From Streptomyces sp. P9-A2 (GTDB lineage Bacteria > Actinomycetota > Actinomycetes > Streptomycetales > Streptomycetaceae), in NCBI RefSeq assembly GCF_036634175.1, contig NZ_JAZIFX010000001.1, positions 2,728,001-2,792,000 of the forward strand: a DNA stretch of 64,000 bases, read 5' to 3'. A model generated the notes under the pieces. That model was not told the DNA's origin, searched no databases, and was given only the letters and a program-made list of their open reading frames with translations. The position numbers were made by a program, and so were the translations under genes. Below are positions 53,300-63,062 of this stretch, in pieces (the first letter of the stretch is position 1; each line of letters opens with the position of its first letter).

Positions 53300-55003
53300 T
53301 CAGGACAGGCGGTCGGCGGTGCGGATCGCTTCGGCCAGGTCGTGGAGGTCCCTGTCCCCGGTGCGGTCCGCCAGGCCGGCCGCGTGGCCGGCGAGTTCGC
53401 CGAGGCCGGGAGCGCCGGGCAGGGCGCGGTGGCGGCGGCCGTCCGGGCCCAGGGCGTCGGCGAAGTAGGCGGCGGTCGCGGTGACGGCGAGGCCCCGGCC
53501 GCCGGTCCAGACGGAGTCGCCGAGGTCTCCGGCCTCCAGGGAGCCGCTCTCCTCGTGCGGGGCGCGGGAGGTGGGGTCGAGCCAGCGGACGGTGGCCGTG
53601 GCGAGGTGGCCGTCGGAGGCGCCGGACCGGGTGCGCACCGCGTACAGGGCGGTGACGGTGTGGCCGGGGCCGACCTCGCCGCCGTCGACGTCGTCGTCGC
53701 GGAAGTCCTCGTCGGCGACCCGGCGGTTCTCGTAGCCGACGAGGCGGAACTCGGCGACCACCTCGGGGTCGAAGGCCACCTGGGCCTTCGCGTCGCGGGC
53801 GGTCAGTTCGATGTTCCGCGGCAGCTGTTCGCTGAAGACCTCGCGGGCCTCCTCCTCGTCGGACACGTACACCGTGTGGCCGTCGCCCTTGTCGGCGAGG
53901 CGTTCCATGAGGGCGTCCCCGTAGTCGCTGCCGACGCCGACGCCGAAGAGGGTGATGCCGTGCTCGCGGCGGGACTCCCCGACGCGTTCGAGGATCGTGT
54001 CGGCGTCGGTGTCGCCGGTGTTGGCGAGCGCGTCGGAGACCAGGACGACCCGGTTGGTGGCGCCCTCGCGCAGCCCTTCGACGGCGGTCTCGTAGCCGGT
54101 CTCGACGCCCGCGCCGAGGTTGGTGGACTGCGCGGGCTCCAGGGCGTCGACGGCGTCGTGGATCTCGTCCCGGTTGCCGTCGAGGCGGGTCATCGGCAGA
54201 ACGGTCTCGGCCTCGTCGCTGAAGGTGACGATCGCCACGGAGTCCTCGTCGCGCAGCCGGTCCGTCATGGTGGCGAGAGATTCCCGGGCGAGGTCGAGGC
54301 GGCCCGGTTCGGCCATGGAGCCGGAGATGTCGATGACGAAGGTGAGCGCGGCGGGCGGGCGGTCCCCGTCCGGCCCGGCGGACCGGGTGGCGAGGCCCAC
54401 GCGGACCAGGGACCAGTCGTCCTCGTCGGTGCGGGCGCCGTCGGTGCGGTCACTGTCGGTGCGGTCACTGTCGGTGCGGTCGCTGTCGACGCGGGCGCCG
54501 TCGACGGTGACCGTGAAGCCGTTGCCGTCCGGGCGTTCGTAGTCCTGCCGGAAGCTGTTGACGAACTCCTCGGGCCGGATCGTCGACGGGTCGGGCAGCC
54601 GGCCCTCGGAGAGGGTGCGGCGGGCGTAGCCGTAGGAGGCGGTGTCGACGTCTAGGGCGAAGGTGGACAGGTGATCGGGGTCGGGCGCGATGTCCCGCCG
54701 GTCGTCCTGCTCCCCCTCGCGCTGCCGGTCCGCGCCGCGGGTGCCGTCGGGCGCGGGGAGCGGGGCCGCATCGCTGTTCCCGCCGCCCCCGGTTCCTCCC
54801 CCGGGCCCGCCCCCGCCCTCGTACGAGGAGTCGGAGGCCTTGCCGTCGTGGTCGCCTCCGTTGCACGCGGTGAGCAGCAGACCGCTCGCCGCCGTGAGCG
54901 CGACCAGCGCGGTGCGGAGGCGACGCGCCCCCCGGCGTGTCCGGGCGCCTTTCCTCCGGGTCGCCCTCGTCCCGTCCCTCGTCCCGTCCGTCGTCCGCTT
55001 CAT
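53300..55003 (-). CDS. VWA-domain lipoprotein (YfbK-like)
   Basis: The 567-residue lipoprotein has a basic n-region and lipobox LLTAC followed by NGG, then a Gly/Ser linker. An N-terminal YfbK domain has TFALDVDTASYGYARRTLSEGRLP and PEEFVNSF. The VWA domain has TFVIDISGSMAEPGRLDLA (MIDAS) and VVLVSDALANTGDTDADTI. The C-terminal DUF3520-like part has GGRGLAVTATAAYFADAL. It should sit outside the membrane and bind proteins through metal. A DSDRT repeat comes from three 15-bp units (54440-54484). GGGGGA lies 8 nt before ATG 55003. Confidence 0.92.
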   Translation of the reverse strand: MKRTTDGTRDGTRATRRKGARTRRGARRLRTALVALTAASGLLLTACNGGDHDGKASDSSYEGGGGPGGGTGGGGNSDAAPLPAPDGTRGADRQREGEQDDRRDIAPDPDHLSTFALDVDTASYGYARRTLSEGRLPDPSTIRPEEFVNSFRQDYERPDGNGFTVTVDGARVDSDRTDSDRTDSDRTDGARTDEDDWSLVRVGLATRSAGPDGDRPPAALTFVIDISGSMAEPGRLDLARESLATMTDRLRDEDSVAIVTFSDEAETVLPMTRLDGNRDEIHDAVDALEPAQSTNLGAGVETGYETAVEGLREGATNRVVLVSDALANTGDTDADTILERVGESRREHGITLFGVGVGSDYGDALMERLADKGDGHTVYVSDEEEAREVFSEQLPRNIELTARDAKAQVAFDPEVVAEFRLVGYENRRVADEDFRDDDVDGGEVGPGHTVTALYAVRTRSGASDGHLATATVRWLDPTSRAPHEESGSLEAGDLGDSVWTGGRGLAVTATAAYFADALGPDGRRHRALPGAPGLGELAGHAAGLADRTGDRDLHDLAEAIRTADRLS

Positions 55004-55220
55004 CGTCCGTTCCCCCTGCTGCCGTTGGCGTCGACTTCTCGACTGTGACGCCGGGGCGGGGCGGAACGTGCGCTACGGGGCGTTGCGGATGGGTCTCGAA
55101 GCGGGCACGGGACGGGCCCGCCGAGACCGGTGGGTGACCTTCCGTCGAACCGGTGGGTTACCTTCCGTCAACCTGAGCCGGATCCGGGGCCTCTCGTATC
55201 GAAAAGCCCATCGAAAAGCC

Positions 55221-56147
55221 CTACGACACCACGTCCTTGCGGGCGAAGCCGCGGAAGGCCAGCGCGAACAGTACGAGCGCGTACGTCACCGAGACCGCGG
55301 TGCCCTGGATCATGCCGGACCACTGCGGGACCGGCTGGACCGCGTCGGCCCAGGCGAACTGCCAGTGCGCGGGCAGGAAGTGACGCCAGTCGCCGAGGGC
55401 GGTCACCTGGTCCAGGACGTTGCCGACGATGGTCAGGCCGACCGCGCCGCCGACGGCGCCCAGCGGGGCGTCGGTGCGTGTCGACAGCCAGAACGCGAGT
55501 CCGGCGGTGACCAGCTGGGACACGAAGAGGTAGCCCACGACCACCACGAGCCGCTGTGCCGCCGTCGCGGGGTCGAGCGAACCGCCGGTGGGGATCTGCA
55601 GCGGCCCCCAGCCGTAGGCGGCCGTGCCGACGAGGAGCGCGACCACCGGCAGCAGCACCATCGCGGCGAGGCTGAGTCCCAGGCCGACGACGAGCTTGGA
55701 CCACAGCAGCCGCATCCTCGGTACCGGGGCGGCGAGGAGGTAGCGCAGCGAGGACCAGCCGGCCTCCGAGGCGACCGTGTCCCCGCAGAACAGGGCGACG
55801 GGGATGACGAGGAGGAAGCCGGCCGAGACGAACAGGTTCACCGCGGCGAAGTTGGCGCCGGACGCGGTGGCCGTGTCCATCAGGGTCACCCGGCCCTCGC
55901 GGCCCTCCGGTTCGCCGCCGATGGCGAAGGCGACGGCCAGCACGAACGGCAGGGCGGCCAGGATCGCGCCCATGACGAGGGTGCGGCGTCGCTTCAGCTG
56001 CCGGGCCAGTTCGACCCGCAGCGGCAGCGTGCGGCCCGCGCGGTAGCCGTCGGCCGTCTCCACCGGTTCCGCCGGCTGTCCGGGGCCGGTGGTTCCAGCG
56101 GTCCCGGCGGGCCCGTCGGCCCCGGTCCGTTCGTCGAGCGCGCTCAT
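55221..56147 (-). CDS. ABC transporter permease (ABC-2 type)
   Basis: The 308-residue membrane protein has six predicted TMs: TLVMGAILAALPFVLAVAFAIG, FLLVIPVALFCG, then MVLLPVVALLVGTA, LVVVVGYLFVSQLVTAGLAFWL, GAVGLTIVGNVL and YALVLFALAFRGFA. The ATG overlaps the stop of the upstream hydrolase-ATPase fusion (ATGA), so the two form a transporter. The substrate is unknown; such pairs often export drugs, peptides or lipids. Confidence 0.9.
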   Translation of the reverse strand: MSALDERTGADGPAGTAGTTGPGQPAEPVETADGYRAGRTLPLRVELARQLKRRRTLVMGAILAALPFVLAVAFAIGGEPEGREGRVTLMDTATASGANFAAVNLFVSAGFLLVIPVALFCGDTVASEAGWSSLRYLLAAPVPRMRLLWSKLVVGLGLSLAAMVLLPVVALLVGTAAYGWGPLQIPTGGSLDPATAAQRLVVVVGYLFVSQLVTAGLAFWLSTRTDAPLGAVGGAVGLTIVGNVLDQVTALGDWRHFLPAHWQFAWADAVQPVPQWSGMIQGTAVSVTYALVLFALAFRGFARKDVVS

Positions 56148-58798
56148 GCGGGACCTCCGATCATCGTGAGGAAGGCGTCTTCGAGGCGGCGGTGCGGGCC
56201 GACCGACGCCACCGGCACGTCCAGCCGTACCAGTTCGGCGACCAGGCGCGCGGCGGTGCCGTCGGCGTCGAGGCGGACCAGCAGCCCGTCGTCGGTGGGG
56301 ACCGCCGAGGCGACGCCCGGCAGGGCGGCCACCTTCCCGGCGAGCGGCTCGTCCACGGGGGACCCGGTGCCGACGAGCAGGGTGTCGCCGGAGCCGACGA
56401 TCTCGTGCACCGGCCCGGCCTGGACCAGCTGTCCGCGGTCCATGACGACGAGGTGGGTGCAGGACTGTTCGACCTCGGAGAGCAGATGGCTGGAGACGAT
56501 CACCGTGCGTCCGGCGGCCGCGTACCGGATCATCACCTCGCGCATCTCGCGGATCTGGGGCGGGTCCAGGCCGTTGGTCGGTTCGTCCAGGATGAGCAGG
56601 TCCGGCAGGCCGAGCATGGCCTGGGCGATGGCGAGGCGCTGGCGCATGCCCTGGGAGTAGGTGCGCACCGCGCGGGCGAGGGCGTCGCCGAGGCCCGCGA
56701 TCTCCAGGGCCTCCTCCATGCGGGAGTCCTCCTGCGGGCGGCCGGTGGCCTGCCAGTACAGCTCCAGGTTCTCCCGGCCGGACAGGTGCGGGAGGAAGCC
56801 CGCGCCCTCGACGAAGGCGCCGACCCGGGAGAGCACCGGCGCGCCGGGGCGGATGGCGTGGCCGAAGACGCGGATCTCGCCGTCGTCGGGCTTGATCAGG
56901 CCCATCAGCATGCGCAGGGTGGTGGTCTTGCCCGCGCCGTTCGGTCCGAGCAGGCCGAGGACCTGCCCCTTCTCCACGCGGAACGACAGGTCCCGTACGG
57001 CGTACCGGTCGGCGGACCGGGCGTAGCGCTTGCTGAGGCCGGTGATCTGCAGCGGTACGCCGGCGAGTCCGGGGTCGGGGGGCGTGGCCGTCGCGCGGCG
57101 GCGGCCGGTGAACACCAGGGCGAGGGCGGCGACGGCTCCGGCGAGCGGCAGCCACCACACCCAGGAGGGCAGCGGTGCCGCGGCGGTGGCGACCTCGGGC
57201 GCGGTGGGCACGGTGAGGTCGCCCTTCAGGGAGACCGTGTACGTCGCCGGGGCGGCCGGGGAGGCGTAGCCGAGGTCGGTGGAGGCCAGGACGAGCCGCA
57301 GGCGGTGGCCCTGCCGGACCTCGTGGTCGACGGCCGGGAAGGTGACGGTGACGTCCTTGCCCGCCTTGGCGTCCTCGACCCGGACCGGCGTGACCAGCTG
57401 GGAGGGCAGCACCTGCTGCCGCCCGTCCGGGCCGACGTCGTACACCTTGCCGAAGAGGACGGCGTCGTCACCGGTCGACTTCACGTGGACGGTGGCGGTC
57501 GGCGAGCCGGTGATCCGTAGGTCGCCGGTGACCGGGGCGGACTCGAAGCGGGCGTGCTGGCCGGGGAAGTCCAGGGAGACGCCGACGCCGAGGGAGGAGA
57601 GCTGGGAGAGGCCGCCGGCCCCGCCGAGGCCGGGCAGGGCGGAGACGGCGGGCGGACTGGCGCCGGCCGGGTTGGCGAAGCTCTGCTCGCGTCCGGTGAG
57701 CGGGAAGGTCTTCCCGCCGCCGGTCAGGCCCGGGTAGCGGTCCGCGCTCGCGCCGCTCAGCACGGCCCGCCCGTCGGTGGAGTCGACGCCTCCGGTGCGG
57801 GTGACGCGGAAGGCGGGGCCGGTGTCGGCGCCCTTGTCGTCCTTCAGATACCGGTCGAACCAGGCCCTGGTGCGGGCGCGGACGCGGTCCGCCTCCGGTT
57901 CCCCGCCGTCGTGCCCGCCGGCGATCCAGTCGACGTCGACCGGGGCGCCGTTCGCGCGGATCGCCTTCGCTGCGGCGTCGGCGTGGCCGAGCGGGAAGAG
58001 GGAGTCGGACTGGCCCTGCGTCAACAGGGTCGGCACGTCGATGCGGTCGGCGACGGCGGACGGGGAGCGCTCCTTCAGGAGCGCGACGGCCTCGGCGTCC
58101 GGGGTGCCGGACTCGGCGACCCGCTCGTACATCCGGCACAGCGCGGGCTCGAACTTCTCGCAGCCGCCGCCGGAGTTGACGAAGATGCCCGCCCACAGCT
58201 TCTTGAACACGCCGTTCGGGAACAGTGCTTCGGAGAGGTCGAAGTAGGTGATCGCCGGGGCGATGGCGTCCACCCGGTCGTCGTGCCCGGCGGTGAGCAG
58301 CGCGATGGCGCCGCCGTAGGAGGCGCCGGCCATGCCGAGGCGCGGGTCGCCGTCCTTGTCCAGCTCGACCTCGGGCTGTTCGGCGAGCCAGTCGATGAGC
58401 CGGGAGACGTCGGCGACCTCGCCCTTCGGGTCGTTCAGCCCGATCTTCCCGGTGGACTTCCCGAAGCTGCGCGCGGACCAGGTGAGTACGGCGTACCCTT
58501 CGCGCGCGAGCTCCTCGGCCTGCTTCCGCACGTCGTTCTTGCTGCCGCCGAAGCCGTGCCCGAGCAGGACGGCGGGCCGGCGGCCGTCCGGTCCGGCGGT
58601 GAAGTACGAGGTGTCGATGCGCACTCCGTCGCCGGTCGCCACCGTCCGGTCGGCGCGGTCGACCGCGGGCACGTCGTCCGAGGCGGCGGCGGTCCAGGTA
58701 CCGGCACCGGCGAGCACGACGGCGGCGGCAGCGGCGGCCGCGATCCGTCGTGACCGCCGCGACCGGAGCCGTCGTGCCCCGGGCAGTCGAAGATCCAT
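56144..58798 (-). CDS. secreted hydrolase-TM-ABC ATPase fusion
   Basis: The 884-residue fusion has an N-terminal hydrophobic anchor or signal (IAAAAAAAVVLAGAGTWTA). It is followed by an S15/CocE-type alpha/beta hydrolase: Ser in GMAGASYGGAIAL (about 155), acid in TQGQSDSLF, His in IAGGHDGGEPE, plus a jelly-roll domain. A TM (about 544-565, WVWWLPLAGAVAALALVF) then leads to a cytoplasmic ABC ATPase with GPNGAGKTTT (about 619), YSQGMRQRLAIA and LLILDEPTNGLDPP. The topology, outside enzyme and inside ATPase in one chain, fits the two predicted TMs. It pairs with the permease. I found no frameshift at the junction. ATG 58798 lacks a clear ribosome site. Confidence 0.88.
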   Translation of the reverse strand: MDLRLPGARRLRSRRSRRIAAAAAAAVVLAGAGTWTAAASDDVPAVDRADRTVATGDGVRIDTSYFTAGPDGRRPAVLLGHGFGGSKNDVRKQAEELAREGYAVLTWSARSFGKSTGKIGLNDPKGEVADVSRLIDWLAEQPEVELDKDGDPRLGMAGASYGGAIALLTAGHDDRVDAIAPAITYFDLSEALFPNGVFKKLWAGIFVNSGGGCEKFEPALCRMYERVAESGTPDAEAVALLKERSPSAVADRIDVPTLLTQGQSDSLFPLGHADAAAKAIRANGAPVDVDWIAGGHDGGEPEADRVRARTRAWFDRYLKDDKGADTGPAFRVTRTGGVDSTDGRAVLSGASADRYPGLTGGGKTFPLTGREQSFANPAGASPPAVSALPGLGGAGGLSQLSSLGVGVSLDFPGQHARFESAPVTGDLRITGSPTATVHVKSTGDDAVLFGKVYDVGPDGRQQVLPSQLVTPVRVEDAKAGKDVTVTFPAVDHEVRQGHRLRLVLASTDLGYASPAAPATYTVSLKGDLTVPTAPEVATAAAPLPSWVWWLPLAGAVAALALVFTGRRRATATPPDPGLAGVPLQITGLSKRYARSADRYAVRDLSFRVEKGQVLGLLGPNGAGKTTTLRMLMGLIKPDDGEIRVFGHAIRPGAPVLSRVGAFVEGAGFLPHLSGRENLELYWQATGRPQEDSRMEEALEIAGLGDALARAVRTYSQGMRQRLAIAQAMLGLPDLLILDEPTNGLDPPQIREMREVMIRYAAAGRTVIVSSHLLSEVEQSCTHLVVMDRGQLVQAGPVHEIVGSGDTLLVGTGSPVDEPLAGKVAALPGVASAVPTDDGLLVRLDADGTAARLVAELVRLDVPVASVGPHRRLEDAFLTMIGGPA

Positions 58799-59694
58799 GC
58801 GTCAACCGTACGGGGTCCGCCCGTGGGTCCGACGCCGCCCGTGGGCCGAACCCGGGGACCTCCCAGCGGCGTATGCGAGGGCTCGCGCGTACTGCGTCCG
58901 TGGTAGCGGCGGGACGGCGCCGGCCGGAAGCACGGGGCGATGCGGCCCTCCGGCCCGTCCGCCGACACCACGCGCGACGTCACGCCAGGACGAACGGGCT
59001 TGCCGGTGCGGTGCGGCCGGCCGACGGGCCGTCACGCACCCCATGGGCCTTCGGACCACACCTCCCGGGTGGAAGCCCTCGGGTCAAAACCTCCGGCGCG
59101 GGGCCGTGGCGGACGGGGAGTCGTCGCACGCACTTCGCTCCTGCCAAAGCAAAGCGGCCGTCCGCGCCGGAGGTGGTCGGTGCCGGGGCCGTCAGGGGCG
59201 CCCCGGGGCGGGGACGGCGGTCGTCCCACGCGGCTCACCTCGGTTCTAGCCGTGGAGGCGAAGCCCTGTCAATGCTTTGTCCAGACATAAGGACGAGATC
59301 TTGACCTTACGTCCCCGGAACAGGCGAACCGTCCAGGGGGAACAAGGGGAAACAGCGGGTCGACGCCCGGCCGGACGGTGCCTTCACGGCCGCCGGCCGG
59401 GCCGCGGGACGACGGGCGACCCTGGCGGATCAACGGTTCCGGCGGGGCGGGTCAACACGGCCCGCCGAGAGAGCGGAGCGCACCTTTGCTTCACTTGCGT
59501 CACAAATATCCCGCTCGTGTCACGCGTGTCCCATGTACACGGCCTTTCCGTCACGCCCGGCGCACAACGGCGCCCCACCCCCGTAGGGCGTCGTTCACCG
59601 GGCAGAACGCTTGGTGATCGCCAGCACAGCACCCGGTTCCCCCTGACGGCCGCCCCCTGGCCGCCTCCGTGGTGCTCGCGGGGAGGTACGACGC
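58799..59694. other. 0.9-kb gene-free region
   Basis: No frame here has both a credible start and protein-like composition. It contains a minus-strand promoter with a palindrome (59243-59287) pointing at DNA without a gene, suggesting a deleted gene, and a run of AT-richer DNA near 59470-59530. Confidence 0.6.
59243..59287 (-). promoter_or_regulatory. HrdB-like promoter with GntR-type operator, no downstream gene
   Basis: On the minus strand TTGACA (59272-59267) and TAGAAC (59248-59243) are 18 nt apart, a good vegetative promoter. Just upstream, TGTCCAGACA (59278-59287) is a perfect 10-bp palindrome of the TGTC-NN-GACA type bound by GntR-family repressors. No gene follows in that direction before 58798. 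Confidence 0.5.
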
Positions 59695-59889
59695 ATGACC
59701 GACCGACGCCTGTGGTCCTACAAGGACATCGCGGCGCACATCAAGGTGCAGCCGGACACCGTCCGTTCGTACCGCAAACACGGCCTGCTGCCTCCGCCCG
59801 ACCATGTGGAGAGCGGCAAGCCGTACTGGTACGCGGACACGGTGCGCCGCTGGGTGGCCGCCCGGCCGGGCAACCGGCCACGCTCCTGA
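59695..59889 (+). CDS. small MerR/excisionase-type helix-turn-helix protein
   Basis: The 64-residue protein is essentially one winged-helix DNA-binding domain: LWSYKDIAAHIKVQPDTVRSYRKHG, then LPPPDHVESGKPYWYADTVRRWVA. This is the HTH_17/AlpA-like layout found in excisionases and small regulators. GGGGAGG lies 8 nt before ATG 59695, and a strong terminator follows 28 nt past the stop, so it is a complete single-gene unit. Its target is unknown; the promoter-only region upstream is a candidate. Confidence 0.87.
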   Translation: MTDRRLWSYKDIAAHIKVQPDTVRSYRKHGLLPPPDHVESGKPYWYADTVRRWVAARPGNRPRS

Positions 59890-59917
59890 ACCCCGTCCAC
59901 CCCGGACACGACGGACG

Positions 59918-59954
59918 ACGGCTGTGCCCCACCCGTGTGGTGGGGCACAGCCGT
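59918..59954 (+). terminator. terminator of the small HTH gene
   Basis: A 16-bp perfect stem (59918-59933 with 59939-59954) with a 5-nt loop. Repeated CGTTCCCGTCGTTC words follow it to about 60003. Confidence 0.85.
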
Positions 59955-60081
59955 TCCCGTCGTTCAGTCGTTCCCGTCGTTCGGTCGCACCAGTCGTTCC
60001 CGTCACCCGGTCCGGCCATACGGTCGTCCGGGCCGGCTCGGCTCCGGACCGGGGCTCGAGCCCGGACTTTCCGCCTCCGCC

Positions 60082-60291
60082 TCCGCCTTCCGGGCCACCG
60101 GGTACACGGCGGCCGGCACCGACGCCGTCGCCCGTGAGGCGGGCGTCTCCCCCGGCGCGCCGCACCAGCTCTTCCCGGACAAGGAAGCGGTCGCGGTCGA
60201 GCTGAGCGACCCCCTGATGCACGGGATGAGGGAGATCGCCGGGGAGGCCCTCGGCCCGCCGCTCCCGGATTCATACCCCCTAGGGGTATAG
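60082..60291 (+). pseudogene. TetR-family regulator N-terminal fragment
   Basis: This frame encodes AFRATGYTAAGTDAVAREAGVSPGA and HQLFPDKEAVAVEL, the helix-turn-helix of a TetR repressor. The first helix start is missing, and after about 25 further residues the frame ends inside the CsoR operator of copZ (stop TAG at 60289-60291). No ligand-binding domain follows. It is a double-truncated remnant that ends exactly where the copper promoter begins. Confidence 0.7.
60273..60289 (+). promoter_or_regulatory. CsoR-type copper operator of copZA
   Basis: ATACCCC-CTA-GGGGTAT is the classic GC-tract palindrome bound by the copper sensor CsoR. It overlaps a possible -10 TATAGT (60287-60292) and lies 69 nt before copZ. 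Cu(I) binding to CsoR would release it and induce copZA. CsoR itself is not in the window. Confidence 0.85.
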
Positions 60292-60357
60292 TCTGGAAGT
60301 GGAGGCCCCGGCCCCGTGGGCCCCCTCGACCCCATACGCCTCGACGAGGAGCAAGAC

Positions 60358-60597
60358 ATGACCGTCCGGACCGACACCCAGGGCTCCGTCACCACCGTCT
60401 ACAAGGTGAGCGGCATGAGCTGCGGCCACTGCGAAGGCGCCGTCTCCGGCGAGATCTCCGAGCTCCCCGGGGTCGAATCGGTGAAGGCCGTCGCCACCAC
60501 CGGCGAGGTCGCCGTCGTCTCCGCGGCCCCGCTTGACGAGGAGGCCGTCCGCGCCGCCGTCGACGAGGCCGGCTTCGAGCTCGTCGGCCCCGCCTGA
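60358..60597 (+). CDS. copZ: copper chaperone CopZ
   Basis: The 79-residue cytosolic heavy-metal-associated domain has metal-binding [11 protein letters not shown], and the typical beta-alpha-beta-beta-alpha-beta end [10 protein letters not shown]. It carries Cu(I) to the P-type ATPase encoded next. GAGGAG lies 6 nt before ATG 60358. Regulated by the CsoR operator upstream. Confidence 0.93.
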   Translation: MTVRTDTQGSVTTVYKVSGMSCGHCEGAVSGEISELPGVESVKAVATTGEVAVVSAAPLDEEAVRAAVDEAGFELVGPA

Positions 60598-60695
60598 CGC
60601 TGCCGTCGGCTCGGCCCGGCGTCAGGACGACACGCCCGAGCCCACTGGGGACACCGCGACCCCTCCGGAGTCCCGGACCTGCCTGGAGTACGGAT

Positions 60696-63062
60696 ATGAC
60701 CGGCACCACCGCCACCGGAGCACCGATACCCGCCGATCCGGCGGGCCCGGACACCCCGGCGGCCCCCACGGCCTCGGAGGCCCCGCCCGCCTCCGAGGTC
60801 GAGCTGATCGTCGGCGGGATGACCTGCGCCTCCTGCGCGGCCCGCGTCGAGAAGAAGCTCAACCGCATGGACGGCGTGACCGCCACGGTGAACTACGCGA
60901 CGGAGAAGGCCCGGATCGCCTACCCCGCCGGCACCGAGATCGCCGATCTCATCGCCACCGTGGTGAAGACCGGCTACACCGCCGAGGAACCCGCTCCCCC
61001 GCCGTCCCCCGCCTCCGTACAGGAGTCCGCACCGGACGGGCCCGGCAGGCAGGACACCACGCCGGCGGACCCCGGGCTCGCCGCCCTGCGCGACCGGCTG
61101 ACGGTCTCCGCCGTGCTCGCCCTTCCCGTCGTGCTGCTCGCGATGATCCCGCCGCTGCAGTTCGACAACTGGCAGTGGCTCTCGCTCACCCTCGCCGCCC
61201 CCGTCGTCGTCTGGGGTGCGCTGCCCTTCCACCGGGCCGCCTGGACCAACCTGCGGCACGGCGCGGCCACCATGGACACCCTGGTCTCCGTCGGCACGCT
61301 CGCCGCGTTCGGCTGGTCCCTGTGGGCGTTGTTCCTCGGCGACGCGGGGATGCCCGGCATGCGGCACCCCTTCGAGCTCACCGTCGCCCGCACCGACGGC
61401 GCCTCCACGATCTACCTGGAGGTCGCCGCCGGCGTCACCGTCTTCATCCTCCTCGGCCGCTACCTCGAGGGCCGCTCCAAGCGCCGCGCGGGCGCCGCGC
61501 TGCGGGCCCTGATGGAGCTGGGAGCCAAGGACGTCGCCGTGCTCCGCGACGAGGGCGGCGGCCGGGTGCGCGAGGTGCGCGTCCCGGCGGAGCGACTGGC
61601 GGCCGGTGACCGGTTCGTCGTACGCCCCGGAGAGAAGATCGCCACCGACGGGACCGTGGTCGAGGGTTCCTCCGCCGTGGACGCGTCGATGCTGACCGGC
61701 GAGTCGGTGCCGGTGGACGTCACCGTCGGCGACGCCGTCACCGGCGCCACGGTCAACGCGGGCGGCCGGCTCGTCGTCGAGGCCACCCGTGTCGGCGCCG
61801 ACACCCGACTCGCGCGGATGGCACGGGCCGTGGAGGACGCGCAGAACGGCAAGGCCGAGGTGCAGCGGCTGGCGGACCGGATCTCCGGGGTCTTCGTCCC
61901 CGTGGTGCTGTTCATCGCCGCCGGTACCTTCGGCGGGTGGCTCGGTGTCACCGGCGACACCGTCGCCGCCTTCACCGCGGCCGTCGCGGTGCTGATCATC
62001 GCCTGCCCGTGCGCCCTCGGGCTGGCCACCCCGACCGCGCTCATGGTCGGCACCGGGCGCGGCGCGCAGCTCGGCATCCTCATCAAGGGCCCCGAGGTCC
62101 TGGAGTCCACCCGCCGCGTCGACACCGTCGTCCTCGACAAGACCGGCACGGTCACCACCGGCCGGATGACCCTCCAGCGGGTCCACACCGCCGACGGCAC
62201 CGACGAGAAGCGGCTGCTGCGGCTCGCCGGCGCCCTGGAGCACGCCTCCGAGCACCCGATCGCCCGTGCGATCGCCGCCGGCGCCGAGGAGCGGGTGGGG
62301 GCACTGCCGTCGGCCGAGAGCTTCGAGAACGTCCCGGGGAGGGGCGTACGCGGGCGCGTGGACGGCCATGAGGTGGTCGTGGGGCGGCTCGGCGGGGGTC
62401 CGGCGGGCGAGGAGACGGGCCCCGGGCTGCCGCCGGAGCTGGAGCGGGCCCGGGACGAGGCCGAGAAGGGCGGGCTCACGGCCGTCGTGGTCGGCTGGGA
62501 CGGCACCGCGCGCGGGGTCCTCGCCGTCGCGGACGCGGTCAAGGAGACCAGCGCGGAGGCCGTCCGGGACCTGCGCGCCCTCGGGCTCACCCCCGTCCTG
62601 CTCACCGGCGACAACCGCACCGTCGCCGAGGCGGTGGGCCGGGCCGTCGGCATCGACCGGGTGATCGCCGAGGTCCTGCCCGAGGACAAGGCCGCCGTCG
62701 TCCGGCAGTTGCAGGAGGAGGGACGGTCCGTCGCCATGGTCGGTGACGGCGTCAACGACGCCGCCGCCCTCGCCACCGCCGATCTGGGCCTGGCCATGGG
62801 CACCGGCACCGACGCGGCGATCGAGGCCGGCGACCTGACCCTCGTCCGTGGTGATCTGCGAGTGGCGGCGGACGCCATCCGGCTGTCCCGTCGCACCCTC
62901 ACGACCATCAAGGGCAACCTCGTCTGGGCCTTCGGCTACAACGTCGCCGCGCTGCCGCTGGCCGCGGCCGGCTTGCTCAACCCGATGATCGCGGGAGCCG
63001 CCATGGCCTTCTCCTCGGTCTTCGTCGTCACCAACAGCCTGCGGCTGCGCTCGTTTCATTGA
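60696..63062 (+). CDS. copA: copper-exporting P1B-type ATPase CopA
   Basis: The 788-residue copper pump has a disordered N-terminus, an HMA domain with [16 protein letters not shown] (about 45-60), eight TMs, actuator TGES in [10 protein letters not shown], the CPC metal site in [14 protein letters not shown], phosphorylation site [21 protein letters not shown] and the hinge [16 protein letters not shown]. It pumps Cu(I) out. ATG 60696 has TGGAG about 8 nt upstream; it is 98 nt from copZ and likely in the same transcript. Confidence 0.96.
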   Translation: MTGTTATGAPIPADPAGPDTPAAPTASEAPPASEVELIVGGMTCASCAARVEKKLNRMDGVTATVNYATEKARIAYPAGTEIADLIATVVKTGYTAEEPAPPPSPASVQESAPDGPGRQDTTPADPGLAALRDRLTVSAVLALPVVLLAMIPPLQFDNWQWLSLTLAAPVVVWGALPFHRAAWTNLRHGAATMDTLVSVGTLAAFGWSLWALFLGDAGMPGMRHPFELTVARTDGASTIYLEVAAGVTVFILLGRYLEGRSKRRAGAALRALMELGAKDVAVLRDEGGGRVREVRVPAERLAAGDRFVVRPGEKIATDGTVVEGSSAVDASMLTGESVPVDVTVGDAVTGATVNAGGRLVVEATRVGADTRLARMARAVEDAQNGKAEVQRLADRISGVFVPVVLFIAAGTFGGWLGVTGDTVAAFTAAVAVLIIACPCALGLATPTALMVGTGRGAQLGILIKGPEVLESTRRVDTVVLDKTGTVTTGRMTLQRVHTADGTDEKRLLRLAGALEHASEHPIARAIAAGAEERVGALPSAESFENVPGRGVRGRVDGHEVVVGRLGGGPAGEETGPGLPPELERARDEAEKGGLTAVVVGWDGTARGVLAVADAVKETSAEAVRDLRALGLTPVLLTGDNRTVAEAVGRAVGIDRVIAEVLPEDKAAVVRQLQEEGRSVAMVGDGVNDAAALATADLGLAMGTGTDAAIEAGDLTLVRGDLRVAADAIRLSRRTLTTIKGNLVWAFGYNVAALPLAAAGLLNPMIAGAAMAFSSVFVVTNSLRLRSFH

